Shown: positions 12,786 to 26,731 of the stretch, piece by piece
Position numbering within the stretch: position 1 is the stretch's first letter
Layout of the letters: each line of letters starts with the position of its first letter
Assembly (NCBI GenBank): GCA_013396755.1
Contig: VWZF01000294.1
Location: 354,496 to 418,495 of the forward strand
Reading direction: 5' to 3'
DNA: 64,000 nt
Source of the DNA: Sclerurus mexicanus
Taxonomy: Eukaryota; Chordata; Aves; Passeriformes; Furnariidae
Made by a program: the position numbers and the translations under genes
The notes under the pieces: generated by a model
Databases searched by the model: none
What the model saw: the letters and a program-made list of their open reading frames with translations, nothing else
Told to the model about the DNA's origin: nothing

Positions 12786-15700
12786 TCCTTTGTAGTATAA
12801 GTGGTATGTAGGAAGAATTGGGAGTGGTGATTTCCCTGTCTGTAGAACATGTCAGAATTTATATACATTCTGTTCTGCAGCAGAATTGAATGATTGGAAA
12901 TGAGCTAATGGGCACGTGTATATGTCACAGAAAAGTTAGTCATCCAGTTAAGACATAACTGCATTTTGTTTTGCTATTTTACTATATTTAGTCATTGGAC
13001 TAGGCAAGGACTGATAATCAAAATTCACTGGAGTATGGACACTAAGGTTAAAAAGTACCTCCTGTTAAGTTTTGCAGCAAGTGGATCTTAAATGAGGTCT
13101 CCAAGTGTTGCACTTGCTGGGGATGTTATTTAAATATTACTTCTCTAGGCTGCCTTTTTGCTCCTTTTTCTTCTTTCCTCTTCCCACTTCAAAAAAAAAA
13201 AAATCCATTCTTGTGAAAAGTGAAAAAATGTGTTCCTACCAAATGTTTGGATCTGGCATGTGATTATTTTGATGCCTTTTCACATCTGCTCCATATCTGT
13301 CTCTTCTTTTTATCTTAGTTTATTTTAAAGAAAACAGTATCACCCTGTACTGCATGAAGGATTTGCTGAAAAACTGCTTTTAGACCATTAAGTAAAATAT
13401 GCAGGTAGCGTGAGAAAGGTCCTGATTTCAATTCAGGTCTCTGTACAGAAACTAAGGTAGTTTAAATAAAAATAATAAAGCATGATCATGGCAGACTAGT
13501 ATTTTGCAAGTCAATTTAGGATAATTAAACATTTAAGTCTTCACCAATTATTTTTTTCAGTCTCCATCAACTCCCTTTAATGATCTTCACATCAAATCTG
13601 ATACATATAACCTTTATAAAAAGGACAAAATAAAGCCAGAATCTGACATAGCCATTTTCATACCTATGCACTTTTTCTTTATTGAAGTTGTTTCATGAAA
13701 ACCTTGACATTTGTAGCTGGAATAAAACATAAGAACTCTTCAAAGAAGGTCATATTCATTGTGGTCTGTTAATTATTTTTTACTCAAGTATGTTATAACA
13801 AATTTAGGGAGTAATTGGGTGTTATCCAAATAGGAAATTTAAGTTGTCCTAACGCTTGTGAGAGAGAAGCTAGGGTAATGAAAGATAAACATGCATTTGA
13901 ATAAAACAAGAAACACCCGGCAGTATTAAATGTGATTCAGCATCTGAACTACAGAAAGCCTTTGACTTAATTTCCTCTAACGGATAAACTGAATCCAAGT
14001 CTTGAAAAATGTTAGTCTTTGTCTTACCCTCTACTTAGGTAATAACTATTCTTCATTACTAGAAACACAAAAGAAGAGACCATGACATATAGTTTTCATT
14101 TTAGGCTTGTTTTCTCATGTTAGTCTTTTTTTTGCATTCTCTTCAGTGTTCTTTTCCAAGTTTTAATTGCATGAAACAAAGAGATCACAATTAAAAAAAA
14201 AAAGTTGTCTCCATTATTTACCACCTGTCTGTGGTCTAAACATATTTTTCTTCACCTGAATTGTCTCCATAAAACTGCAGGCTTCTTGTGCCACTCATCC
14301 CAAACCTATCAAGGCTCCAAAAATGACACGAAATATGTAAGGAATGGCAAACAAACAGAGGCTGTAACTCTAAGCCTTATGCCTTCTAATTTCATGTCCT
14401 TCATGATGTTCTTCACATTTCTTTCGTTTCCGACAGTTCTCCCCTATCTGATTTATTTTTCCCTTGTTAGCAGGAGGAAAAATTTTTTGCAATAATTAGT
14501 GCTGCTTGGTTTAAGGTTTGCAGATATGATATATCTCAGTGGTCTAAAAGCAATTGCTTTTCTTGTCTTAGTATATCACACTGTTATTCTAATTTCTTGT
14601 TTCAGCACAAGCTGAAGTGAAAAAATTAAAATTAAATTAAAAGAATGAAGCACTATGGAAATAAACAACTGTGATGCTCCAAATATACCTTGAAAATTTG
14701 TGAAATTAAGCAGATACAATTACTTGCATCCAAGTTAATGCAATGATATATGAGCTATATAAAGAGAATTTGTATTAATTGATTTTAGATTAACAGAATT
14801 TGTATTAATTAGTCGGTGTATAGGAAGAAAACAGAAGATTATACAAAGTAAATTCCAATGAATTCCATTTTGCCTTTGTATGTTTTAGTATTTTCTTTTC
14901 TATTATATAATTTTAAAGGCCTTTGTTTTATGTGGAGCATCTAACCAATAATTTTGGTTTATATTTTTAAATGATTCAACATTAATTATTATGTATTGCC
15001 TAATAACCTGAAAATAGCTGATGTAACAATTTACTGAATTTTATGAATGTATGGTGAGGTCCTAATTTTTATTTCCAAATTAAATTTCTTCAACTGTCTA
15101 TAAATAAAAAGAAGTATTGGTGAGGTTTATTTCTTTTTTTAACAGCCCTGGTATGTATTGATCAGGATTGTTTCAGCTTTATGGTAGTATCAAGTTCCAG
15201 GTTGTAGAATCTTCCTCAGAGCTGTCTTTTGTGTCATAACATTTTGTAAATGTAACTAAAAAGGTGGAACCATTCTCTGCCTTAGAGTATTTTGTGGGTT
15301 TGTTATTTTACTAGTGCATTTAAGCAAAAAGAAAAACAAAAAACCTCAGAATAGCTTGTTGGACAACTCCTCTAGTTTTACTTATGCTTCTTATTTAACA
15401 TTATTTAGAAGAATTTAAAACTTTGGTTGAAGTGATAAAACTATACACCACCATTGGAGCAAATTCAGATGAGTGGGGCAAACTGTTGAAAACAACAAAA
15501 AGATAATGAGATGGAGTGTGGGTACTTTGTTTCATTGTTTCTGTGGGTGGCTTTCCTCAGCACACACCTCACCTGAATCATAGTGGTTCAGTGGAGATGA
15601 GGCACTGAAGAAAGCTGTAAGCGTGTTCAATGGAATATGATTCCAATTTTATCAGTCACATTATTTCAGGACTTCTTCATGGTAAAAGGTTCCGAAACAT

Positions 15701-16053
15701 TGGATATTGCAAAAAATTGTTCTTATGAGCCAAATGCTGACAGAAAAGTTTGCAATTTGCAAAGGCACATCCAGAAACTAGCTGAAAATTATTTCTTTTA
15801 AAGTTTAAATTCTGAACGCCTCTATATTATGTATATGCTATTTGACAAGTTAAACAAAGATGCAGCTTAGGACTAAAAATTCACAGTGCTTTCACTCTAA
15901 CAAAACATCTGAAACTTGGCTGGTTGGTTTGTTCCTTTGTGCAAATGCTTCTCTTCAATAGTGTTCTTTGTTTTGTCCATTTCATCTCAGAGAATTAATA
16001 CCAAAGGTTTTTTTTAAGAAATCTGATACTTGTATGAGTGTAAGCATACAAGT
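12786..16053. other. AT-rich unique DNA, no gene seen
   Basis: Holds a pyrimidine-rich stretch running into an A-run near 13,155-13,203 and a short direct duplication at 14,765-14,810. Nothing gene-like is supported. Confidence 0.6.
14765..14810. repeat. Short direct repeat, 30-bp period
   Basis: AGAATTTGTATTAATT occurs at 14765-14780 and again at 14795-14810, identical over 16 bp. It looks like a small local duplication. Confidence 0.8.
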
Positions 16054-16160
16054 TCATAGAATCATAGAATGGTTTGGGCTTGAAGGGACATTAAAGATCA
16101 TCTAGTTCTAATCCCTCTGCCACAGGCAGGGACACCATTCACTAGACTGTGTTGCTCAAA
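16053..16160 (-). mobile_element. Short CR1 LINE 3' fragment
   Basis: CATAGAATCATAGAATGGTT, the reverse complement of the CR1 tail, is followed by GGGCTTGAAGGGACATTAAA, GATCATCTAGTTC, and CAGGCAGGGACACCATTCAC. It ends near GTTGCTCAAA. Only about 110 bp of the 3' end survives, in minus orientation. Confidence 0.93.
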
Positions 16161-16237
16161 CTTATGTCAATAAAAAAACACCCCAAAACATTAGAGCCTG
16201 ACCTTCTCAAATGTTTTAAGTTTCTAATAATACTGTA

Positions 16238-16325
16238 GGTATATATCTATATAAATATATGGATATATATTTATATATTTATTTGCAATGTATATAGATA
16301 TATATTTATATACTGCAAATAAATA
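16238..16325. repeat. AT-rich tract with 12-bp inverted repeat
   Basis: Alternating TA-rich sequence contains TATTTATTTGCA at 16276-16287 and its exact reverse complement TGCAAATAAATA at 16314-16325. The 26-bp spacer is itself a TATA-rich near-palindrome. The whole unit could form a hairpin or cruciform. Confidence 0.8.
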
Positions 16326-17627
16326 ATTACTGTTTTCTAAGTAGTCAAGACGTTTTTTACAGGGGTCCACTTGGCAGTTATAGCTACATTCTGCTAAACC
16401 TCAACAAGCCTCTGTCTGTTGAACTTGTCAAAAGATAAGAGATTTAACCAGGATGTCTCTCCTTCATAGTACCTTCTCCTCTGTGCCAATTGTCTGCTGC
16501 ATCCATCCAACCTTGTGAAAAAATTTTACAGGTCTGAAAACATTTAGGAATAAATTAATATTTATTTGAAGTACTTTTTCCTATCACTTTGCAAAAAGAA
16601 TTTGGGGCACAATATAAGAACAGTTAGGAGTTAGAGGTATTTTTAGTTTAAGAATCCATATACATTTTTGAGAGCATGGGCTTCCAGAACAGCATGAATT
16701 TTTCAGCAGTAAAAAAGGCATTTTATTTTGAATGCCTTAAGTGCATAAAGGACAATGTGCTTTCCCTTGCATGCACACTCAGACCAGCCAGAAAAAAATC
16801 TTCTTTTTTTTTTTTTTAATTGCAAAATGCTCATTTGTAACATAAGTTTCTTTTTTAAAAGAGACAAAAAACTATGAAGTTTTATAAAACATAGGAACAA
16901 CCTGATTTTGAGGACTGCTCCATTATGGTATTTATAAATATTTATATTTTAGGACACAAAAAATGTTTATAAATACTTATAGAAAACACAAGGTAAAAAA
17001 CAAAAACAGGTAGGTTTCTTTTTATTTTTTTTTCTAATTATGTGCTTTCTGGGATTTTTGTCCTTTACCATTCTTCTGTACCATTTCATTTCTTCCTTTC
17101 TCCATTTCTTTATAGCTAAAATTTTTTTTTTATACAACTGAGCAGAATTGTTTTATATTCACCACTGTATTTTCATGAAAGTAATCTGGCTTTATTCCAA
17201 AGATTCATGGACAAAGCATTTTCTATGTCTTCTCACAGTAGCTGCTTGACTGCATGACCTATAGGAGATAGGCCTCTCTGATTTTTCTTTTCCTTCTGCT
17301 TATGTCATGTATTATTGTATATAAATGAGTAGCTGCAAGCTTGAATTACCATAATTTTTCTTCATTCAGCACTATATACATTTAAACAAACTGTTTAACT
17401 GCATAACATTTCAATTACATGAAGGAAAACAGGGTCACACACATTTTTTAACAACCTTTTATAGTTTTTCTAGAAATGCTCAATCATTTCTATTTAATAG
17501 AAATATTCTGAACCTCTTGTTCTGAGGTTGTTCTAAAGTTTTATTAGCTGAAATCAATCCTCTTAAATACTTAAAGCATCATCCTAGTTTTTCCTCTGGT
17601 GTTGAAGTAGATACATCAAATCTATAC

Positions 17628-17791
17628 CTTGTAATCTTGTGTTGTATATGCAGCAAGGCAGTAAATTCCTTAGGTTAGTGCCTAAAAAGGTTCGCATATA
17701 TAAATTTGGCTTGGGAAATGGCTTGTGGTTTTTCACCATCATAATGTATAAGTCTTCTGTTACTTGCATGTGGTCTTCTTTTCCCTGTTTC
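17628..17791 (-). CDS. Candidate internal exon, protein unrecognised
   Basis: On the minus strand a strong acceptor (pyrimidine-rich, ending GTGTCTTTGCCCAG) precedes 164 bp. A good donor, TTACAAG|GTATAG, follows. The open frame enters with one base completing a codon and leaves with one base over. It reads from KQGKEDHMQV through PKPNLYMRTFLG to YNTRLQ. The other two frames do not give a longer reading. Both splice sites, exon size and an open frame agree, which is the best combination in the window together with 3,980-4,129. I know no family with these motifs, and no partner exon with matching phase was established. Confidence 0.28.
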
Positions 17792-20700
17792 CTGGGCAAA
17801 GACACCAGGTGAGGGGACACAGAGGCTGGGCAGATGCAGTCAAAGAGGAGGTTGAAGAGCACAGAACACCCTCCGCACTTTGTGCACCCTGCTGTCATTT
17901 CCGTTCCCTTGAATTTATCATTGGCACTTCCCTGTCCAGAGATAAGAGTGATTTATTTTGAAGTTTGTTATCAGTGGGGCTTTTATTTTTGTGTTTCCGA
18001 GTTTATCTGATATCAGTAACCATATCTCTACTTATCAGGGGCAAAAACATCAGTTAATGTGAAAATGTAAGTGTCACACTGGCAGTGCTGAATTTATGAT
18101 ACTGCTTACAGTGCTTTCCTGAATGATATTACAAAACCCCACATAAATGGTATATAAACGACTCAGTTACTGTGGGAGGCAAACAGTGATTTACTGCTCT
18201 GAGTGATGGTGCTTTCACTCATTGTGGGGAGTAGCTGGGTGGTGTTGCAGTGCTGGAACGCATTTAAAATGTTTCAGCCTTTCATGCTAAGAGGAATAAT
18301 AATATTGAGTCACAAAACTGAAGGTGAGGAAACTTAGAAATATAGCTAAAATTGCACATGGGAATTGCTGATATTATCTGGTCATTGATACTTCTGTTTA
18401 AAATATGGTATGTATTGCTTTCTCCATAGACATTGCACTTAATATGTATTTCTGGACAGATGGTTGGAATAAATAATGGTTGCAGTTCCAGGGAACTTGT
18501 TATACTTACCAAAGGTGCTCACATGAAAACACTATTTACAGAGTATAATTAATCTCCTGCCTTTTCAGGTTCCTGCTGCATACAAGTAACTGGAACAAAT
18601 AGAACTATTATAATTCTCTTCCTGCACTTTCTTCTCTCTCATTCATCTTAAAAAAAAATATGACAACATTGACTATTTATGTTTCCTATATTATTTGCAA
18701 AATTCTAGTTTTATGTTGACTTTGCTCAAATTGTGGAGAATCGTTTTATTTGGACATAGTTGTCAGGAATTTGAGAATACAATGACTGAAAGACTTGAGC
18801 AGAGTTTTACCCTCATATCATTGCAGGCAGCATAACTATCCATTTTTGAATTGTTCCATGTCAGAAATTGATATTTTTTCTTCCTCATCACTATTCTTCT
18901 GAGTAAGATACTCTACAATATCACTAGTCTGATTTTTAGAAGGCTGGGCTTTTTCTTCCACAATTCATTTTCTCATCCATATTTTGCATTTGTATGTTCT
19001 TCAGCCAATTCTGTTATAATTTTATGCTGAAGGGAAGTTTAAAACATCAAATACTTTTGAAATGTCAAGTTTTCTCATAAAATCAATTCCTTGTTTACTG
19101 AAAGAGTAACTAAACTCTTCATCAATTTTAATTAAAAAAAAAAAAAAGCCTTGAATTATTTTTTTTTTTTTAATTTTGTTCAGGTTTCCCACCTGAAGGG
19201 TCCAATTCATGGTGCAACACAGAGTTACAGCGCAAAACAGGGAGCATGTTTGTTGTCTCTGCAATGATATCTATCTTAAATATTTTCCTTGAACATGAGT
19301 GTCCTCTGTGAAGTCTTTTGGTGGGCCAAATTTGTCAAGCTGACAAGTCTTCAGATTTGTCTTTCTGGCTCTGGTTTCTACGAGAGATTTAAAGACTGAT
19401 AAAAACCACATCTGTGGGAGGGGAGAAAGAGGAATAAGAAATAAGCTGATGAGCTTAAACAAGAAGATGGAAAAGCTATAAAAGGGTGCAAGGATTAAAA
19501 CAAAAGGGTTGATGAAGAAAGCAAAAAGGACAACAGTCATGCTCTCTCCCCATCACAAAAATTCCAGTGAAAACTGAGTAAAGAACTTTAATACATAATT
19601 TATCTTGTACCATGTGTCAACAATCAACAAATACTTGATGACAAAGATACTATTCCTGCATCTCTGTTAATTCTCTATCACTGTAGAGGGGGAAAATCCT
19701 GATAGTGATGTGCATAAAAACTGTGGCCAGGACCACAGATTTATAATGATGAGTCTGATTTCTGTTGTCCTAGTGCCTCTTGCTGTTTCTTTGCCTGACG
19801 ATAAGTAGTGTCAGGGCAAAGTGCAGGGTAAGCTAAAAACCATCTAACAACTGCTGGTCTATCAAGAGAATGAAGGAGACGGGCAACGAATCACTGAAGC
19901 TCTGGAGGGTGAAGGAGAACTCAGATGCTTTTTGCTGTGAAATTCGTTCTTAGACTGTGATACCCCCAGCTGCAAGACAGGGGGTTCACACTGGATTTTT
20001 GAGGCAAAGTTTTAAAAGAATTTGCAGGGATGCAGAATTGACCCTCATTAGTAGTGATTAATGATTTTGTACTCTGGAAGATGTTCAGGAGTGCTGCTTG
20101 TTGTGGCTGCTGCACAGAAGTGTGTCTGACTTGTTGTTTCCCTTGAACTCTTACCTCCTGTTTTCAGACATGATAACTGTGTCTTTTCCCCCAAACAACT
20201 TTGGATGGTGGACACTTCATGAATTTGACCAGTAGTATGTCTTTACATCATATAAAGTAAATGTTCTTATGAAAAGAAAATTTTTAATTTCTTCTATTTT
20301 CTAGTGGTTGCTATTTTTCATGAGTGGGGTTAGCATAATTGTAGACATAATTTGTTTATTTATCATATGTTTTGACCAAAATGAATAACTAAATATTTCT
20401 GGGTTTTTTCTTCTGATAATAGTTAATTATATCATCTAGGTAACACTCACTCTTTGGCAAATTGATTCCCTCTATAGTAAAATTATATATCTTTTGAAGA
20501 TTCATTAAACACCTTGTATTTTTGCTTCTTATAGAAAGAAGTACTCTTTAAACCTCAACCAATGGAAAGAATTTGTTTAGTTGGGATTTTTGGAAGTGGG
20601 ATTGAGAGGTTCTCTACATGAAAATATAAACAGGTATCACTTCCAGTCTTCACTGGGGTAGATTTTGTTAAAGCCCAAGTAAGAAAGAGAGCAGTTACGA

Positions 20701-21278
20701 AAGCTGAAGGTGTATGTACAGAAGAAAACCTTTTGTGAATACTCCTTGCCATTGAACTGTAAACTGTGCTTAGCATAGTAGGAAACACAACCAATAGTCA
20801 AATTCTTCAAAATCAGCAAGTTCTTCTGATTTAATTAAAAAAAAAAAATTGTCTGACAAACTGCTGAAGTCCTACTGGCTTCAGAAATCCCATCTAAGAG
20901 GCTTGATGAGGCTGAAGGAATTGTATTCACATTCTTCAAGTGACTTAACATGTGGTAGTTTCACAGTGGGCTGAGTTTGTCCCATGTGAGGACACTGTGT
21001 CCAGAAGGTTCAACGCTCTTGCACATACAGTCTCCTTGAAGTGTGGCAGCATCATCCCTCTATGTCAATAACAGCTGATTTCCTCTTGCTTCAATTCAGG
21101 AACAGCTTATTTGTCACACCTCCTGCTGCCAGCTAAGAGGGACATTTTCTCTGTGAAGTGGAAGAACTTCTATTTTATTATTTTTTTTTCTTTTTTTTTT
21201 TTTTTGGAAACACCTTTAATATCATCAAAGAATTTCCTAGCAGTATGAGAAAATTTCAGTAAGATTTGGAAACTTATG

Positions 21279-21313
21279 TAGAACTTATTGAAACCATATA
21301 GAACTTATTGAAA
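21279..21313. repeat. Short direct repeat, 20-bp period
   Basis: TAGAACTTATTGAAA occurs at 21279-21293 and again at 21299-21313 without mismatch. A small local duplication. Confidence 0.8.
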
Positions 21314-24300
21314 AAGTATTAACTGGGTAGAATTTGGAAGTTTTCTGGTAACCAGAGCCAAAGACAGTAGTTTACAAGAGAATAATTTAACTATACACTG
21401 CATTATAAAAAGTAGTTAAATCAAGAGAATGTGCTGAAGCTGTGACTTGTTGTGCAAGCTATTGATTAAGTTGAAATATTGGTTGGAAAAAAAACCCTAG
21501 TTCATTTATCATCTTAAATTCACTGTTGAATAAGATAATTAAATCCCTAAAATCTAAATGCAGTATTTTCAAAATTGTCTGGTCTGCTGCCTTTTGATTT
21601 TTGTAATAGTTATGTGTTAACTGTGATGATAGATACTGACTATCCATCCAGGATTTGTAATGAGAACATTCAGCAACCTATATCCCACTATAACTCCTTG
21701 TATATGTGTATGTCCAGAAGAGGTTCCTGTGAAACAGTAGGGAGTGGTAGTGGTGGAGAGATTTAGAACATAAGATTTTAGCTAAAATTCTCATCTGTAC
21801 TTCAGTGACAATATTACTCTTCTCCTAAGTTGAAGTGTTGGATTGAGTGTGTCTTCATGTTGCAGAAATAAGTTCCTAGTTCTTATGTATATCTATGTAA
21901 TTGATTGGCTACAATCAGATCACTCAAGAGACGTATTCATTTGTATTTATTTGCACAGTATTTCTTTTTTCTGGTTTTAATCACCTATCAAGTGGGAGAC
22001 ATTTGACTTATGATTTTTTTAGCTACAATATTCAAGTTCATGTGACTGAGATGTTGATGTTATTAAATCAGGCATTTTCCTTTTTAGATGGCATGTTTTG
22101 GTGGGTTTTTTTCCAAGTTACTTTACCTCTTTTCAGTTGCAAATGGAAAAAAAGAACAAGTGATGTTATTTTCTAAACCAGCTAAGACTCTCAGAGGCTT
22201 CTTTAAACTGAACTCCAACAACTCATGTTATCTTGAGAAGTGTTAAGAGCCCTACAGATATTGTAGGGAGCCCTTCAGTTTGCAGGACCAACTCCTTGAG
22301 CTATAAAATGCATATCCTCTTCCAGTCAGTACCCAGAGCTGCTTCATCTGAACAGTTTTGTTCAGGGATTAATTTTCTTGACTGGAGATCACATAATGAT
22401 AGATTAAATCCAGCTTTGAGTCCTTTACAGGGTCAGAATATTCCATAACGTTCTTCAGAAATCTGCACACTTGAGCAGAATAATGGATTTTTTTCCCTGA
22501 CCAGTTGAGTATTGATCACCTGCAGAAATTTGAAGGAGGCTGTGAACAGTGTAACCTAGGATTTCCCTGGCTGTCAACTCTTAGAGACGTCCAGAAACTC
22601 ATGCTGAGCAGTGACAGGTCCCATTTCCTACATTGCTACACATCATCTGGCTATTTGTTCATGTTCCCTGGTATATAAACCATGTTCATATGTGAGAAGT
22701 AAGAGGGAAAGCACACACTGCACACACAGAAGGGTGCTTAATTGTGCTATTTGGAAGTGTTTACAGGTGTCATCCATCACCTAATGATAGGCAGAAGCAG
22801 TATTACAGGTCTGGGAGGATCACATACATCTTGGGGCTCATTTGGGAAAATATGGATAGCTTGCCTTTGGGCAGCTTTGCTGCAGCAAGTTTACCATGTG
22901 TACGATTACAATGCTGACTGATGTGAAATTCAATTCTGTTGTGTTTGCCTTACTTGTTAAGAAATTCTGAGACTTCTTGAGGTGGAAATACATTAAAATT
23001 TTTTTTTCTGTGAAATGTTCAATAGTGGGATGTAAAGCCAGATTAAATTATAGTCTTTTGAAGGACAGCTGGTTAGGAAACTCAAATCTTCAATCAGACA
23101 ATAGTAATAAAGTATTTAACCCAAATGAATCTTTTGTTGTACACATTACGAACTATCATGGTTTATTCACTTGGTAAATATACTTTCTATTTCAGAAGCT
23201 CTGAGTACATTTAAACTACCAGATTCTTGCTTTGCATCTTAATTTGACTATGTCTTATACTGCCTTCTTTATTATTTCTCAAAAGTTAAATGTGTAGCAG
23301 ACTATATCTTTTTTCCACTTACTATATTTGCAAAGCTGGACATAATACTGGAAATATATTTCAGATCCACATTATCTCCAGTACCATTAAGGTAATTTTC
23401 ACTTGGGGTCAATGTAAGAAGATTAGGTTTCTTAAACTAGATTTTTCTTTTTCTAAAACACTGGCAAGATATTCCAATCTTATCTAGCTATCAAAATAAG
23501 ACATCAGCTTTTTTTGAATATGCTAAATATGTCAGTTGCTAAGCATTTTGGAAAATCTTTTTTAGGTACCTGAGTGGAAGCTGGGCAATTAGAAAAATCA
23601 TCCACAAAGCATTTCTTTATAGTTTTATTCTTCAGACTAGCATGTGGAAGAGATAGGTCACTGTTCATTTGTTCACTCATTAAAGAACTATAGCAGGACT
23701 GAGTGAATGTGCACAAACCTAGTCTGTAATAATTATTCTTATGTGGCAAGTAAAAACAACTTTCAAATTTTGAGTCATATTTACTGTAAAAAGAAGGGGT
23801 TTTAAAAGGAACAAAAGGCAGGTAAGTGCTTCATTTCTATGGAGTGCACCATTTCTTTCCTTTTGATCCCATTCTTGAGATTTTTTTAGTAGAAGGTTGA
23901 ACCAAGACTTTTTTTAAAATAGATTAGGAAATAAACAAGTCATTTGTCATTCTGCACAATATGCTGGACCCATAGTAATTGCTGATGCAGGTTAAGTACC
24001 ACTCAACAGCTGTCTGATATGCAGACTGGACAAAATGCTAGCTCTGGATTCATGCTGTTACAGCCAAACTTATGTCTTCTTATTACTTCAGCATATAATA
24101 TACTTTAGAGAAAACATCAGCAAGAAATGCACTGAGGGGTTATAATCAACACTTCTGCCATTGATGTTAGTCAACTCAGCTCCCATTCTAGTGCTTGGAG
24201 GGGCTTACTAGTTTAAAAACAGCCCAGTTCTTATATGTTAGAGTGAATTATTATGGCATACAGAAAGACCTCAGTATTCAATGGCAGTTCTGCAACCTTA

Positions 24301-24605
24301 GGCATTTGATTGCTGTGTCTAAACACATACATGTATTGTACAATTTTCATAAGTTCTAAAAACTGTTTTAAGCAGTCAGAATATTGTGCTGTTGAGACCT
24401 ACAGAAAACAGATTTCTAGAAAGATGTTGAAGTACCATTTATTTACCCGCATTCTACTTACTGTGCGGATGTTTCTTCCATGTATTTCTTCTTTTTAAGA
24501 CTAATTACAATATCTTAAAATCTGTTTTCAGCTCTTTTAAATGCCTGCTTCCCTCGTGCATTAATTGTCTTCTATTTTAGTTTCTTCTGATGTTGGTCTC
24601 CCCTT

Positions 24606-24638
24606 CACACACACACGCGCACACGCGCACACACACGC
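24606..24638. repeat. CA/CG dinucleotide microsatellite
   Basis: Strictly alternating CA and CG steps form about 33 bp of alternating purine-pyrimidine sequence. It is unusual here for containing several CpG steps in a CpG-poor window. Such tracts can adopt left-handed Z-DNA and vary in length between individuals. Confidence 0.9.
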
Positions 24639-26514
24639 TTCCTCTTATTCTGCTGTCTCCAAGCCTTTTCTCTCCTCCAAATGTGCTTCCTCACTTTCTT
24701 CATACGAGGGTTCAACTTGTATGGTTGGGAATAACACTTTCTCTTCCAGGTTAGGTGTCTTGTCATCAGTCATCTTAACTTTCATGTAAAACCCACATGT
24801 AGCTCTTTATCTTCTCATCACATGTTTTTGCTCTTGTCTTTTATGAAAGCTTTTGCATTTGTTTTCTAGAGGATTTTCTCTTGTCTTTTGTGATGGCCAC
24901 TGTATACTATTGACTGAAATTTGAGGGTGTTATTGTAATTATTTTATCAGATTCACACTTAGATTACTGCTTTACATTAGGAAGGGTATCATTCATTGTG
25001 TTTTTTCAAACACACACACACAAAAATATGTTTATATGGCCATAAAGTCAGAATATGACAAATAAGTGTCTTTATCTTGAGCTGGAATTAAAGAGTAAAA
25101 TAGTCTTTTCAAATAAATGGACAGCTACTACTGAATAGCCTTGCATGAAAGTTGTATAATTAGACTTGTTACTTATAATTCAGTAGTACTACAGAGGCCC
25201 AGTTCTAGTCCATAAATCCCCTATGTACTCTAAAAACTGAGAGCAAGCAAAGTGGATTCTCATGCTCTAGCTTTCATACAATTGAGGAATGACGTTCTTC
25301 CTTGAAGCAGCATCTCTCTTAAATGTGTGAATGCAGGAACTATAATGAAAGTTAGCTGTCATGTGGTGTTATTCTAATATTTCTTGGATGAGCCTGGTAA
25401 TTTTTGTTTTCATTTCTGAGATTCCAGTTTTCCTTCAGTCCCCATAATCATATCCCATAAGACCTGCACTTAACTACAATGTTTATATCCTACAGAATTC
25501 ACGCTATCTTCTTTTCTTCCCCAAGACAACTTGTATGCAACTGTTTTCACATAAAAATGGCTTAAAACAATAAACATGGAATTATCAAACTGTAATTGTT
25601 TATGACACAGATTTGGCATAGCAAAAGGTGCTCATTTATAGATAAAATTAATTATATGGCTGCATTTTTACAGCTGGTATTTTGTTGACACATTGCCTGT
25701 CTACAGCACAGTGAGTGATTAACTGTTGTGACTAGAGAACAATTATTAATTATATTGCAATTTTTGAGCTCTTACATGTATATATAATAACTTTGGTTTT
25801 GCTATGAAAGTTGTTGCGGCAGAGAAGGTTAGTTACCTTTAAAAACAATTATGACATGCCTACGGTGCACTGGATGCTCCAATGTGTTCATTTGTAGGAG
25901 CTATCTAGTACATAAGCCTAACTGACCCAAACAATAAATACCCAGACTAGAATCTATTCACCATTATTTTCACTTTAAGGATAACAATTAAAAAATTAAA
26001 AGACTCTAGGGAAACAAAATTGTGCAGTCTTATGAAAGTTGTTTACATGCCCGTCTGAAATGTGTGAAACATGTCTGGTCTCCTTCATTTAATAAATGCT
26101 ACCATTATCATAGATTTGTATTTTTTCACTTCTTTTGAGCAATATTGTTATAGGAGTAAAGGCCTGAAAACTGAACTCCATACTCTTATCTAGTAGGTAG
26201 TTTTTTCTTTTTTTCCTTCCTTTCTTACACCTCCAACATTAAAGATGCTGCTGTTGTGTGGTGATTGCAATACTGCTCTCTATGCTCATCTTTCAAAGAT
26301 AGCTGAACTTCATCTGAAGAAATTTTCTGTCCTATTTTTCAGCCTTCATCTTAATTTTGTTTTCATATGTCACTTCTTATCTTAGCCCATAAAATAAATT
26401 CCCATACAACAAGCAATATAGCTCCACCAATTTGAAATGAGGAAACAGAAAGAAAATTTAATAGTGGGAGGTTTAAACAATTCAGTTGTATGCTACCTTA
26501 GCTTACTGTCTCTC

Positions 26515-26731
26515 TTAACACTTGTGCTTCTGAGTCCAAGGCTTTGGCTTCCAAGGGACAACTGGGTGCTCAGGCATATCTCTTTGAACATGCCTTAAAG
26601 ATATCCAAGGGGAAAAAGTTGTATTCCAGCTTTTGTCAGCTTTATTGGTCCATGTGTCACAGGTAGAAAATGACACTGTACTACTCTTAGCACTGCATGT
26701 TGTCACAGAAATATCCAGTATCACTGACTTC
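26515..26731 (-). other. Weak candidate exon, tryptophan-rich
   Basis: After a minus-strand acceptor-like CCTCTGCTCTGCCAG, 71 codons stay open to a TAA at 26515-26517. The frame includes KADKSWNTTF, a DMPEHPVVPW segment and PKPWTQKHKC, with tryptophans and prolines spaced as in real protein. No convincing donor precedes the stop, so it would have to be a terminal exon, and I see no clear polyadenylation signal placed to match. Length is well within chance. Confidence 0.13.

Noticed and set aside
19271..19420. Excellent minus-strand acceptor (CTCTTTCTCCCCTCCCACAG) followed by an open frame to a TAG near 19,275
   Set aside because: One frame of about 46 codons is open but no donor or matching polyadenylation signal was found, so it is not called an exon.
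20138..20260. Strong donor CAGGAG|GTAAGA on the minus strand with an open frame before it
   Set aside because: The upstream acceptor (GATGTAAAG) is weak and only about 30 codons are open. Recorded as a lone donor-like site.
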